Source: an uncultured Catenibacterium sp.
GTDB lineage: Bacteria > Bacillota_I > Bacilli_A > Erysipelotrichales > Coprobacillaceae
NCBI RefSeq assembly: GCF_900540665.1
Contig: NZ_UQGV01000061.1
Span: forward strand, 1-15,287
Reading direction: 5' to 3'
DNA length: 15,287 nucleotides
Position 1 is the first letter of the stretch; each line of letters starts with the position of its first letter. Below the pieces are notes generated by a model. It was given only the letters and a program-made list of their open reading frames with translations, was not told where the DNA came from and searched no databases. The translations under genes and the position numbers were made by a program. Positions 1 to 6,144 of this stretch are shown one piece after another.

Positions 1-5
1 TGTTT

Positions 6-50
6 TTAAGTTCGTCTTTTTTTATACGTTTTGATTGATTTTTGTTTCAC
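6..50 (-). CDS. possible 14-codon ORF, or frameshifted start of a gene beyond the window
   Basis: On the minus strand a very good Shine-Dalgarno (AAAGGAGG) is followed by GTG and a 14-codon basic reading frame beginning MKQKSIKTYKK, which ends at TAA (8-6). It runs across a seven-A tract at about 18-24. If one A were removed, the frame would stay open to the window edge and read on as KKDELKN. It may be a short leader peptide, the start of a gene with a slippery or miscalled A tract, or an accident. The strong SD is the main support; nothing identifies a function. Confidence 0.22.
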   Translation of the reverse strand: MKQKSIKTYKKRRT

Positions 51-136
51 ACTTTCCTCCTTTTAATATAATCATGAACTATATGACTATCTTCACTACT
101 TATTACTGCATAATAATTATACACTATCAAACAATC

Positions 137-173
137 AAAAAAAAAAGAAAATCTGATAAAAATCAGACTTTCT
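137..173 (-). terminator. intrinsic terminator of the winged-helix regulator gene
   Basis: On the minus strand AAGTCTGAT and ATCAGATTT form a 9-bp stem (one G-T pair) around a TTTT loop. A run of about ten T follows after TC. The gene's TGA stop (165-163) lies inside the stem. Confidence 0.85.
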
Positions 174-474
174 GCGCATTTTTCCCATCTTCTACTAATT
201 TATTCAATAAAGTCACATACTCTTCAAACTGTGTTCTACCTACATCAGTCAAATGATAAGTTGTCTGTGGTCTGTTATTTACGAATTCCTTTCTCACTTC
301 TATAAATCCTTCTTGAATAAGCTTTTTAGTATGTGTTGTCATATTCCCGTCTGTACAACCTAGAATCTCTTTCATCTGTTTATAAGTGAGATCTTCAATA
401 CTTAAACTGGCAATCATTTGAATTCTTATATGCGATTCAAATACCTTTGATGTATTGTTCATAACGTTTTCCAT
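163..474 (-). CDS. small winged-helix transcriptional regulator
   Basis: This 103-residue protein matches the winged-helix DNA-binding family often annotated as MarR/ArsR-like (HTH_34 type). A conserved start (ESHIRIQMIASL, about 13-24) leads into the recognition region LTYKQMKEILGCTDGNMTTH (about 29-48) and helix KKLIQEGFIEV. A wing (RPQTTYHLTDVGR, about 68-80) and a short C-terminal helix, probably for dimerisation, follow. ATG at 474 is preceded by GGAGG at normal spacing. Such regulators usually repress a neighbouring transporter or membrane-protein gene. The nearest candidate is the same-strand membrane protein at 631-1038, but a terminator separates the two. No effector-binding domain or metal-binding cysteine motif is visible (single Cys near residue 40), so its signal is unknown. 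Family call firm, target unknown. Confidence 0.85.
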   Translation of the reverse strand: MENVMNNTSKVFESHIRIQMIASLSIEDLTYKQMKEILGCTDGNMTTHTKKLIQEGFIEVRKEFVNNRPQTTYHLTDVGRTQFEEYVTLLNKLVEDGKNAQKV

Positions 475-527
475 TAGATTTCCTCCCTGTCATCAATAGA
501 ATCAGCATTACCAACATGCATTAATTC

Positions 528-582
528 CTAGTTGTCTAGTATATTTTTTCACCGTATATAATTATTATATAATTTATATCAA
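528..582 (-). promoter_or_regulatory. putative promoter and operator of the regulator gene
   Basis: On the minus strand TTGATA (582-577) is followed after 16 bp by TATATA (560-555). Just downstream of the expected start site is a short dyad, CTAG-N4-CTAG (539-528), a plausible autoregulatory operator. The region is very AT-rich, so the promoter match is weak evidence. Confidence 0.3.
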
Positions 583-604
583 TAAATTTAAAGGCTATAA
601 ACAA

Positions 605-633
605 TAAAAAATAGAAACCATCAATGATTTCTA
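605..633 (-). terminator. intrinsic terminator of the 135-residue membrane protein gene
   Basis: Minus-strand arms TAGAAATCA and TGGTTTCTA (one G-T pair) enclose TTGA and are followed by TTTTTT. The TAG stop codon (633-631) is the first triplet of the stem. Confidence 0.8.
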
Positions 634-1038
634 CCTTTTAAGAAGATTATAGAGATTATAAATCATGATTACTGTCGTTATCACAATCAAAGAAATATTA
701 TTATATGTGAACTGTGTAATCACATTTGTATAAAGATGATTCTGAATAGTGGCAGTATATTGATCAAAGAGAAGAACTAGACCTACTACAACATAAACAG
801 CACTAATAAGCTTAGTGACATTATTTTTAGTTGCCATCACAAACATAAGAATAAAACATATCGCAATTAAGATATTTGAGATAATGGAAAAAGAAATGGC
901 AGTAGAATAATTCTGATCCTGTGTAAGTAATGTGAGTGCATGCTGAAACTTCTGTACATATTCTGTTGATGAAGTTTGTATGATATAAAGTGCTATAGGA
1001 CTCGCCCCATAGATAATTGATTTAGTCGTATCTTTCAT
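631..1038 (-). CDS. small integral membrane protein, unknown function
   Basis: I do not recognise this 135-residue protein. Hydrophobic stretches suggest three clear membrane helices (about 47-68, 76-92 and 112-131) plus a less hydrophobic N-terminal segment around 8-20. A polar loop (residues 21-45) lies between the first two. No catalytic motif, cysteine pair or transporter signature is visible. ATG at 1038 is preceded by AAAGGGGA. It has its own promoter with a dyad over the -35, and its own terminator, so it is a single-gene unit. It could be a sensor, a stress membrane protein, or the target of the adjacent winged-helix regulator; the last is inference from proximity only. Confidence 0.75.
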   Translation of the reverse strand: MKDTTKSIIYGASPIALYIIQTSSTEYVQKFQHALTLLTQDQNYSTAISFSIISNILIAICFILMFVMATKNNVTKLISAVYVVVGLVLLFDQYTATIQNHLYTNVITQFTYNNISLIVITTVIMIYNLYNLLKR

Positions 1039-1059
1039 AGTGATTCCCCTTTTATATGT

Positions 1060-1088
1060 ATTTTAATCTATTTTAATGTAAGTTACAA
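1060..1088 (-). promoter_or_regulatory. promoter for the 135-residue membrane protein
   Basis: Minus-strand TTGTAA (1088-1083), a 17-bp spacer and TAAAAT (1065-1060) lie about 20 bp upstream of the start codon. The -35 hexamer sits inside a perfect dyad (1080-1102). Confidence 0.5.
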
Positions 1089-1102
1089 GCCTACTGTAAC
1101 TT
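1080..1102. promoter_or_regulatory. 8-bp perfect dyad, probable operator
   Basis: AAGTTACA and TGTAACTT form perfect inverted arms separated by 7 bp. The dyad covers the -35 of the leftward promoter and lies 40-60 bp upstream of the rightward one. No T-run follows, so it is not a terminator. The binding factor cannot be named; it does not resemble the CTAG dyad near the regulator gene. Confidence 0.45.
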
Positions 1103-1141
1103 CTACATTTAAATAAACTTTTTTTAAAATAGTGATATATA

Positions 1142-1170
1142 TTTACTCTCGCTATAATAATTAATATAAT
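1142..1170 (+). promoter_or_regulatory. promoter for the 101-residue membrane protein
   Basis: TTTACT (1142-1147), a 17-bp spacer and TATAAT (1165-1170) precede the gene by about 40 bp. A second TATAAT at 1153-1158 lacks a good -35. Confidence 0.55.
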
Positions 1171-1211
1171 AAATATAGAGAAAAACATGAACGAAAGTGC
1201 AGGTGAATCTT

Positions 1212-1517
1212 ATGAATATTTCTCATACTCTTTATAGTGGTTTATTAATTAAAGTTCTCCCTTTATTAATTGCATCACTATTCCTTACATTCCTATTAGT
1301 GAAATCAAAAATGGCTAAGTTCTTTTATCTGCTCATAGGTATAGAAGTCATTGCGATATTGATACTCCACTATAGCACAATATCTATGTCAATCATCCTA
1401 TATGAACAGACAAAAGCCTTTATTACTCTTTCTAATATGTTCATGATAGTAGGAATATATTTACTTATTCCACTTCTTTCAATCATACTCTATATAATAT
1501 TAAGAAAAAGAATTTAA
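1212..1517 (+). CDS. small membrane protein, unknown function
   Basis: This 101-residue hydrophobic protein starts at ATG 1212, which has AGGTGA six bases upstream. The in-frame GTG at 1197 would overlap that binding site and is not used here. Three membrane segments are visible: about 8-31 (preceding a short basic loop KSKMAK), 37-54, and a long one about 72-97, ending in a basic tail (RKRI). Size and layout resemble holin-like or small accessory membrane proteins, but no diagnostic motif supports that. It is flanked by its own promoter and a strong terminator, so it is monocistronic. It diverges from the 135-residue membrane protein across a shared regulatory region, the only hint of a relationship. 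Confidence 0.7.
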   Translation: MNISHTLYSGLLIKVLPLLIASLFLTFLLVKSKMAKFFYLLIGIEVIAILILHYSTISMSIILYEQTKAFITLSNMFMIVGIYLLIPLLSIILYIILRKRI

Positions 1518-1545
1518 GAGCGATGTTAATTCATCGCTCTTTTAT
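1516..1545 (+). terminator. strong intrinsic terminator, convergent with the MATE pseudogene
   Basis: AAGAGCGATG and CATCGCTCTT form a perfect 10-bp stem with loop TTAATT, followed by TTTAT. The 5' arm begins within the TAA stop (1515-1517) of the upstream gene. The reconstructed stop of the opposing MATE frame (1528-1526) lies in the loop. Confidence 0.85.
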
Positions 1546-2817
1546 AGTAAAGATATATGATACCTACACATGTAGTCATTATTTCAGATAAAGGGAGGAA
1601 GCCCAGATTCCTTTCATACCAAATTGTGAAAGAATAATAGATGCAGGTACAATAAGTACTACACCACGTAACAAAATGAGTGTAGAGGCTATTTTAGCAC
1701 TCTCTATCGAAGTAAAGTATGTGGTTAAGACAATGTTTGCTCCTGCAAAGAATAATCCTGTAAACATGATTTTAAAGCCTTCTACAGCTAATTGATACAA
1801 CATTGCATTGTTTGTCTTATTGAAGAGAGAAGTAATCATAGAAGCATTTATAAAGACTGTTAAGTAGATCACTGAAGATAATAACAACGAAATAGCAAGA
1901 GTCATTCTTCTTAACATAATAAGATTCTTTGTATCATGAGAACCATAGGATTCACTTGTAAGAGGCTGCATACCATGTGCAAGACCATTAAATATCGCAA
2001 TACATACAAGCCATATATTACATACAACACCATAAGCAGCAACACCTATATTACCTGTAATCTTTAATATAAGTGTATTAAAAAGAAGTACTACCAAACC
2101 ACTTGATATCTCTATCAACATAGAAGGAAATCCCAATTTAATAATTCTTTGTATAATAGAGAACTGAAAATGAAGATGAACAGAATGGAATGTGTTCTTC
2201 TTTTTAATAAAGTGTAAAGAGAGGATACTTAATCCAATCAGAGGTGCTAAACAAGTTGCAAAAACAGCCCCAAACATGCCCATATGACATAAGAATATAA
2301 ATACATAATCAAGTACGACATTCATAAGTGAAGCAACAATCATAGCTGTTGTAGCGAGAGTTGGATTGTTATCATTTCTTACTAATGCATTGAGTGCATT
2401 ATTGAAGATAAAGGCAGGTGTAAATATCATAATAGTTCTTAGATAAGTTACTGTATCTTTTAATACGGCATCATTGGCTCCTAGCATCCTTGCAAGAGAA
2501 GGACTATATAATACTCCTGTAATTATGAAAAGTACTCCTATTAAAAGTCCTAAAACCACCGTATGATTAAATACCTGATTGATTTCATCATACTTATTAT
2601 CTATCTTCAGGATAGATAATCTAATGCCAAATCAAATTCCTAACATGAGTCCTATCCCATAAATCAAATTAAATACAGGTATCGCAAGATTTAATGCAGT
2701 GAGTCCGTGATCCCCTATTCCCTGGGCAATAAAGAATGTATCTGCAAGTATATAAAATGATATAGCCATTTCTCCCAATATGCTTAAACATATATATTTA
2801 ATAAATCTTTGTTTCAT
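1526..2817 (-). pseudogene. MATE-family multidrug/Na+ antiporter, broken by a nonsense codon and a frameshift
   Basis: The reading frame from ATG 2817 (SD GAGGGGGG) encodes a typical MATE N-terminus (ILADTFFIAQGIG, then NLAIPVFNLI). It stops at TGA 2634-2632, after GLMLGI. The same frame continues at once (FGIRLSILKIDNK) and stays open with MATE-like membrane segments to about 1606. There the frame ends after GIW in an unrelated short tail (stop at 1579). Shifting one base restores a standard MATE C-terminus, FLPLSEIMTTCVGIIYLYYK, ending at TAA 1528-1526. Adding one base gives 431 codons including the stop, a normal size. TGA replaces a glycine usually found here (GGA to TGA is one change). 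Live genes here use TGA as a stop, so suppression is unlikely. Intact MATE proteins export cationic compounds using Na+ or H+ gradients. Confidence 0.88.
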
Positions 2818-2835
2818 AGTTTCCCCCCCTCGTAT

Positions 2836-2864
2836 AAAAAAAGAAATAGTGAAATCACTATTTC
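2836..2864 (-). terminator. terminator after sdaA, abutting the MATE ribosome binding site
   Basis: Minus-strand GAAATAGTG and CACTATTTC form a perfect 9-bp stem (loop ATTT), followed by seven T. The sdaA TAG stop (2860-2858) overlaps the stem and loop. The MATE SD begins only a few bases past the T-run. Confidence 0.85.
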
Positions 2865-4057
2865 AATTCTTTTGCGAGACCTCCTAGAGATGTTTCTTTG
2901 TAAGCAACATTCAAGTCTTTGCCTGTTTCTTTCATAACTCTTACTACAGTATCAAAAGGCACCTTATTCTTACGTACATAACCTAATTGTCCAGCAAGCA
3001 TCGCTGCATCATAAGCACGTAATGCACCTAAGGCATTTCTTTCGATACAAGGAATCTGTACATAACCACCTACTGGGTCACATGTAAGACCTAAGTTATG
3101 TTCTAATCCCATTTCTGCGGCATAATCAATGAGACTATTGTTTAACTCATTGATCCAGGCCATAGAAGCACTCGCCATAGCACAAGCTGTTCCTACTTCT
3201 GCCTGACACCCTCCATCTGCACCAGCAATAGTCGCATTATATTTGACTGTATTACCATAAAGGCCACCAATTGCTAGCGCTTTGATTAAGTCTCTCTTCT
3301 TCAAGCCCATCTGATGATGTGCATAGTATAAAATAGCAGGTAGTACACCACTAGCACCACATGTTGGTGCAGTGACAATCATATGACCATCAGCATTCTC
3401 TTCAGAAACTGCATAGGCATAGCTGGCAATAAATAAACGTTCCTGAGCCATTTCATGATGTGTATTTAAAGCCTGTTGATACATAGAACCGGCTACTCTT
3501 TTTAATTGTAGACTGCCCTGTAAGACACCCTGTGTATGTAACCCATTTTCTACACAAGTAAACATTGCTTCAAGAACTTCAAATAAGTATTCCTTAAAGT
3601 TTTCATCTTCAAAACGTAATACATAGTCATACAGTGATAGACCTTCATTTTTACAATAATCAATGACTTCACGCATTGTATGATGTGGGTAGATTTCTAC
3701 TTTTTCTTCTTCAAGATCTCCCTTGAAATAGATTTCTCCTCCACCAATAGAATAGGCCTCAATAGGTTTTAATGCTTCACCACCACAATAAACTGTCACT
3801 AACATTCCATTAGGATGGTAAGGTAATTCACCGCTCTTAAAAGAAAAATCACATGGTATAGGGGCAAATGTCTGCTGCATTATTTTATCTGTTAAATGTC
3901 CTTTACCTGTCAAAGATAAAGAACCATACAGATCAACATGCACTTTTTCCATATTTGGATAAAGCAATTTAATTCTTTCAGCGATTTTCATCGGTCCATA
4001 AGTATGAGATGAGGAAGGACCAATTCCTATCTTATAAAGTTCTCTAAGTGATTGCAT
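2858..4057 (-). CDS. sdaA: L-serine ammonia-lyase (serine dehydratase), iron-sulfur dependent, single chain
   Basis: This cytosolic enzyme deaminates L-serine to pyruvate and ammonia using an oxygen-sensitive [4Fe-4S] cluster. The 399-residue chain fuses the beta-type N-terminal domain (GIGPSSSHTYGP at 11-22) to the catalytic alpha domain (TAPTCGASGVLPA from 229). Cluster cysteines are visible as C284 (GGCQAEVG), C326 (LTCDPVGG) and C337 (IPCIERN), with spacing 42 and 11 as in characterised family members; C233 is also conserved. It is shorter than the E. coli form (about 454) but like the compact version of many anaerobes. There is no C-terminal cysteine to cap the cluster. ATG 4057 has AAGGAGG, but the ROK terminator ends right at that SD, so sdaA probably lives on read-through or on a promoter inside the kinase gene. 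Its product feeds pyruvate formate-lyase. Confidence 0.93.
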   Translation of the reverse strand: MQSLRELYKIGIGPSSSHTYGPMKIAERIKLLYPNMEKVHVDLYGSLSLTGKGHLTDKIMQQTFAPIPCDFSFKSGELPYHPNGMLVTVYCGGEALKPIEAYSIGGGEIYFKGDLEEEKVEIYPHHTMREVIDYCKNEGLSLYDYVLRFEDENFKEYLFEVLEAMFTCVENGLHTQGVLQGSLQLKRVAGSMYQQALNTHHEMAQERLFIASYAYAVSEENADGHMIVTAPTCGASGVLPAILYYAHHQMGLKKRDLIKALAIGGLYGNTVKYNATIAGADGGCQAEVGTACAMASASMAWINELNNSLIDYAAEMGLEHNLGLTCDPVGGYVQIPCIERNALGALRAYDAAMLAGQLGYVRKNKVPFDTVVRVMKETGKDLNVAYKETSLGGLAKELK

Positions 4058-4069
4058 AATTTCCTCCTT

Positions 4070-4094
4070 AAAAAAAGCAGGCTATGCCTGCTTT
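4070..4094 (-). terminator. terminator between the ROK kinase and sdaA
   Basis: Minus-strand AAAGCAGGC and GCCTGCTTT form a 9-bp stem (loop ATA), with a T-run of seven merging into AAGGAGG, the sdaA SD. The same stem sequence recurs at 13482-13505. A second copy of AAGCAGGCAT lies just upstream inside the kinase 3' end (about 4108-4117) and could compete as the 5' arm. Confidence 0.85.
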
Positions 4095-4978
4095 TATTTA
4101 TTCTTTAATGCCTGCTTAGCAAGTGCTAATCCACCACATATTCCTGCATTATCTGCAAGTCCTGGATAAACAATATAATCCTTGATCTTATCTGTTGTAA
4201 TTTCTTCTTTTGCAACATAACCGTTCAACATTTCCTGAACATATTTATGGATCATTGGGAATAACTGTTTCTGGTGCATAACACCTCCACCTAAGATAAT
4301 CTTTTTAGGTGAGATTGTAAGAATATAAATACATAAAGCCTGAGCAATATAATAAGCTTCTAAATCCCATGCTGGATGATCAGCAGGTAATTCCTTAGCA
4401 CTCTTACCCCAGCGTTCTTCGATTGCTGGTCCAGCTGCTAAACCTTCAAAACATGTACCATGATATGGACATTTACCCTTATATGTATCTTCTGAGCGAG
4501 TGATCAATTTCATATGACCCATTTCTGGATGTAGTAAACCATGTACAAGATTACCTTCGACAACGGCACCTCCACCTATACCAGTACCAATAGTTAAGTA
4601 TAATGCGCTATTTAATCCTTTAGCTGCACCAAATTCTACTTCACCTAAACATGCACTATTTACATCTGTATCAAATCCTACAGGAACACCAGGGAATGAT
4701 TCTTCTAAATCCTTTACGACATTATGATTAGACCATCCTGGTTTAGGAGTAGTAGTCACACTTCCATAAGTAGGACTTGTCTTATCTGGATCAATTGGTC
4801 CAAATGATCCAAAACCGATTGCTTCTACACCTTTATCCTTGAAGAATTCAATAGTTTTCTTCATTGTTTCTTCTGGTGTAGTCGTTGGAAATGATTCTCT
4901 TTCAAAGATATTACCATTTTCATCACCAACACCAACGACGAACTTAGTTCCTCCGCCTTCAATAGTACCTAATTTCAT
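4094..4978 (-). CDS. ROK-family fructokinase
   Basis: This 294-residue kinase resembles the fructokinases of the ScrK/YdhR group, which phosphorylate fructose to fructose-6-phosphate with ATP in the cytosol. Visible features: the N-terminal phosphate-binding GGGTK (8-12), the catalytic region DTDVNSACLGE (103-113, likely base D105), the glycine-rich TIGTGIGGG (129-137), and the zinc-binding set H155, C170, H173 and C176 (CPYHGTC) of this ROK branch. C-terminal IILGGGVM and GLADNAGICGGLALA complete the fold. ATG 4978 has GGAGG nearby. A promoter with an overlapping cre-like site lies directly upstream, suggesting repression when preferred sugars are present. It is followed by a terminator and then sdaA. 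No sugar transporter or hydrolase is adjacent, so the sugar source is unknown; mannose or another hexose is possible as substrate. Confidence 0.9.
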   Translation of the reverse strand: MKLGTIEGGGTKFVVGVGDENGNIFERESFPTTTPEETMKKTIEFFKDKGVEAIGFGSFGPIDPDKTSPTYGSVTTTPKPGWSNHNVVKDLEESFPGVPVGFDTDVNSACLGEVEFGAAKGLNSALYLTIGTGIGGGAVVEGNLVHGLLHPEMGHMKLITRSEDTYKGKCPYHGTCFEGLAAGPAIEERWGKSAKELPADHPAWDLEAYYIAQALCIYILTISPKKIILGGGVMHQKQLFPMIHKYVQEMLNGYVAKEEITTDKIKDYIVYPGLADNAGICGGLALAKQALKNK

Positions 4979-5008
4979 TATCCTTTACCTCCAATTACAA
5001 TCAAATAT

Positions 5009-5037
5009 ATTTTAGATTATTTAATTATAAATGTAAA
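5009..5037 (-). promoter_or_regulatory. promoter of the ROK fructokinase
   Basis: Minus-strand TTTACA (5037-5032), a 17-bp spacer and TAAAAT (5014-5009) lie some 30 bp before the start codon. The -35 overlaps a dyad and cre-like site. Confidence 0.6.
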
Positions 5038-5046
5038 CGAACATTT
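5029..5046. promoter_or_regulatory. cre-like CcpA operator over the fructokinase -35
   Basis: ATGTAAACGAACATTT (5031-5046) matches the Gram-positive cre consensus WTGNAANCGNWNNCWW except for one base (T for the second-half C). It also forms the dyad AAATGT-N6-ACATTT. Covering the -35 is a classic repression position. CcpA control is inferred; no ccpA gene is in the window. Confidence 0.5.
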
Positions 5047-5064
5047 GAAAACTGTTACATTTTT

Positions 5065-5322
5065 TCAAGCTACCATCTTGTCATTTTTATAGTAAGCATA
5101 TTGATCTAAAGAATACCCATGTTCCTGCATGACTTTAGACATAATTGTTCCTTCAATCATCGCACGTTTTGCGGTAATTATTTTATAGTCTTCTTCCCCT
5201 TTATGAGTATGAATAATATCCATCAATTGATTATGTACCTCTAAATAAAGGCTGCACAATGTGTCCATACTCTGATTCTGTAAGAAAACAATGTAATTTT
5301 CATCAAATAGCAATTCATCCAT
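5065..5322 (-). CDS. 85-residue soluble protein, unknown function
   Basis: I do not recognise this protein. It is short, acidic at the N-terminus (MDELLFDENYIVF), mostly predicted helix, with no membrane segment. A conserved-looking core, KIITAKRAMIEGTIMSKVMQEHGYSLDQY, forms residues about 47-75; the overall shape suggests a small helical bundle. A single cysteine (residue 22) argues against metal binding. ATG 5322 has an excellent SD (GAAGGAGG), and an extended -10 lies just upstream, so the gene is very probably real. It lies between pflA and the fructokinase on the same strand, which hints at a metabolic or regulatory accessory, but nothing links it mechanistically. The SD falls in a hairpin that would form only on longer transcripts. 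It ends in TGA with a weak inverted repeat and no T-run, so it may run on into the fructokinase gene. Confidence 0.75.
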   Translation of the reverse strand: MDELLFDENYIVFLQNQSMDTLCSLYLEVHNQLMDIIHTHKGEEDYKIITAKRAMIEGTIMSKVMQEHGYSLDQYAYYKNDKMVA

Positions 5323-5329
5323 GAAAAAT

Positions 5330-5346
5330 GCCTCCTTCTAGGAGAC
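5330..5346 (-). promoter_or_regulatory. hairpin sequestering the SD of the 85-residue gene
   Basis: Minus-strand GTCTCCT and AGGAGGC form a 7-bp stem (one T-G pair) around AGA. The 3' arm is the Shine-Dalgarno itself. A transcript from the local extended -10 would start at about 5340 and lose the 5' arm; a transcript reading through from pflA would contain both. Confidence 0.5.
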
Positions 5347-5355
5347 ATTATATCA
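5347..5355 (-). promoter_or_regulatory. extended -10 promoter for the 85-residue gene
   Basis: Minus-strand TGATATAAT is an exact TGN-TATAAT extended -10. No convincing -35 is seen 17 bp upstream, which such promoters can lack. It overlaps the pflA/85-residue gene gap. Confidence 0.55.
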
Positions 5356-5358
5356 TAC

Positions 5359-6093
5359 TTATTTATATTTATCTGTATGTAGAATCTTATTTGCGTTTTC
5401 TACACGTTCATTTGTAGGTGGATCAATTCCTTCTAGCTGATATTCTAAGTTAAGTTCCTTCCACTTATAAGTACCAAGAGTATGGTAAGGAAGAACTTCT
5501 ACCTTTTTCACATTACTTAAAGTATCAATATAATCAGCCAATGCATGAAGATCTTCATCAAAGTCACTTCTTTCAGGGACTAAGACATGTCTAATCCAGA
5601 TAGGCTTATTGATATCATTCAAATATTGAATCATATCAATAACACGCTTATTTGAAGCACCTGTTAATACCTGATGTCTTTCATCATTGATTTCCTTGAT
5701 ATCTACCATCAATAAATCAGTATATTTCATAAGTTCTTCAAACTTAGAGAAGAAAGGCTCTTCTCTTGTAAAACATGCCCCACTTGTATCGATGCATGTA
5801 TTCACACCTGCTGCTTTAGCAAGCTTGAAGAATTCTAATAGGAAGTCAATCTGTACAAGTGGTTCTCCACCAGATACAGTAATACCTCCTTCTTTGCCCC
5901 AATAAGGTTCAAAACGTAAGGCACGGTCTAATGCCTGCTGTGGTGTCCATTCTTCAAACTTCTGACTTGCCCAAGTATCTGGGTTATGACAGAATTGACA
6001 TCTAAAAGGACAACCGTGTAGAAATAAGATAAAACGTACACCTGGTCCATCTACAAGACCAAATGACTCTATAGAATGTACACGTGCGTTCAC
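5359..6093 (-). CDS. pflA: pyruvate formate-lyase activating enzyme (radical SAM)
   Basis: This cytosolic radical SAM enzyme uses S-adenosylmethionine and a [4Fe-4S] cluster to install the glycyl radical on PflB. From GTG 6093 the protein is 244 residues, the usual size. The cluster motif CX3CX2C is CPFRCQFC (C28, C32, C35), preceded by the family hallmark ESFGLVDGPGVRFILF (9-24) and followed by GGITVSGGEPL. I chose the GTG because GAGGAGG lies 8 bases upstream. An in-frame ATG at 6126 would add 11 residues (RLFFIEEENVV) encoded by the pflB terminator and the SD itself, and has no binding site. The gene follows pflB with the terminator in between and no space for a promoter, so activase output is presumably a read-through fraction of pflB output, which suits an enzyme acting catalytically on an abundant partner. 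Confidence 0.95.
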   Translation of the reverse strand: MNARVHSIESFGLVDGPGVRFILFLHGCPFRCQFCHNPDTWASQKFEEWTPQQALDRALRFEPYWGKEGGITVSGGEPLVQIDFLLEFFKLAKAAGVNTCIDTSGACFTREEPFFSKFEELMKYTDLLMVDIKEINDERHQVLTGASNKRVIDMIQYLNDINKPIWIRHVLVPERSDFDEDLHALADYIDTLSNVKKVEVLPYHTLGTYKWKELNLEYQLEGIDPPTNERVENANKILHTDKYK

Positions 6094-6111
6094 TACATTC
6101 TCCTCCTCTAT

Positions 6112-6139
6112 AAAAAACAGTCTCATAAGAGACTGTTTT
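6112..6139 (-). terminator. terminator between pflB and pflA
   Basis: Minus-strand AAAACAGTCTC and GAGACTGTTTT form a perfect 11-bp stem (loop TTAT), continuing into TTTTTTA and then the pflA SD. Strong, yet followed at once by the translation start region of its partner gene. Confidence 0.9.
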
Positions 6140-6144
6140 AATTA

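Noticed and set aside
2632..2634. TGA read as tryptophan or selenocysteine in the MATE gene
   Set aside because: Other genes here end in TGA (163, 5065) with a terminator or unrelated sequence after them, use TGG for Trp, and the MATE position is normally glycine. No SECIS-like hairpin is obvious right after the TGA.
5687..5905. Plus-strand ORF inside pflA, and similar antisense frames at 35-256, 9292-9495, 10669-10863, 11457-11654 and 14381-14620
   Set aside because: All lie opposite, or largely overlap, genes with clear family motifs or good start signals; none has a convincing SD or recognisable protein motif.
6094..6126. Longer pflA start at ATG 6126
   Set aside because: The extra 11 codons consist of terminator stem and the SD sequence; GTG 6093 has perfect SD spacing and gives the family's usual length.
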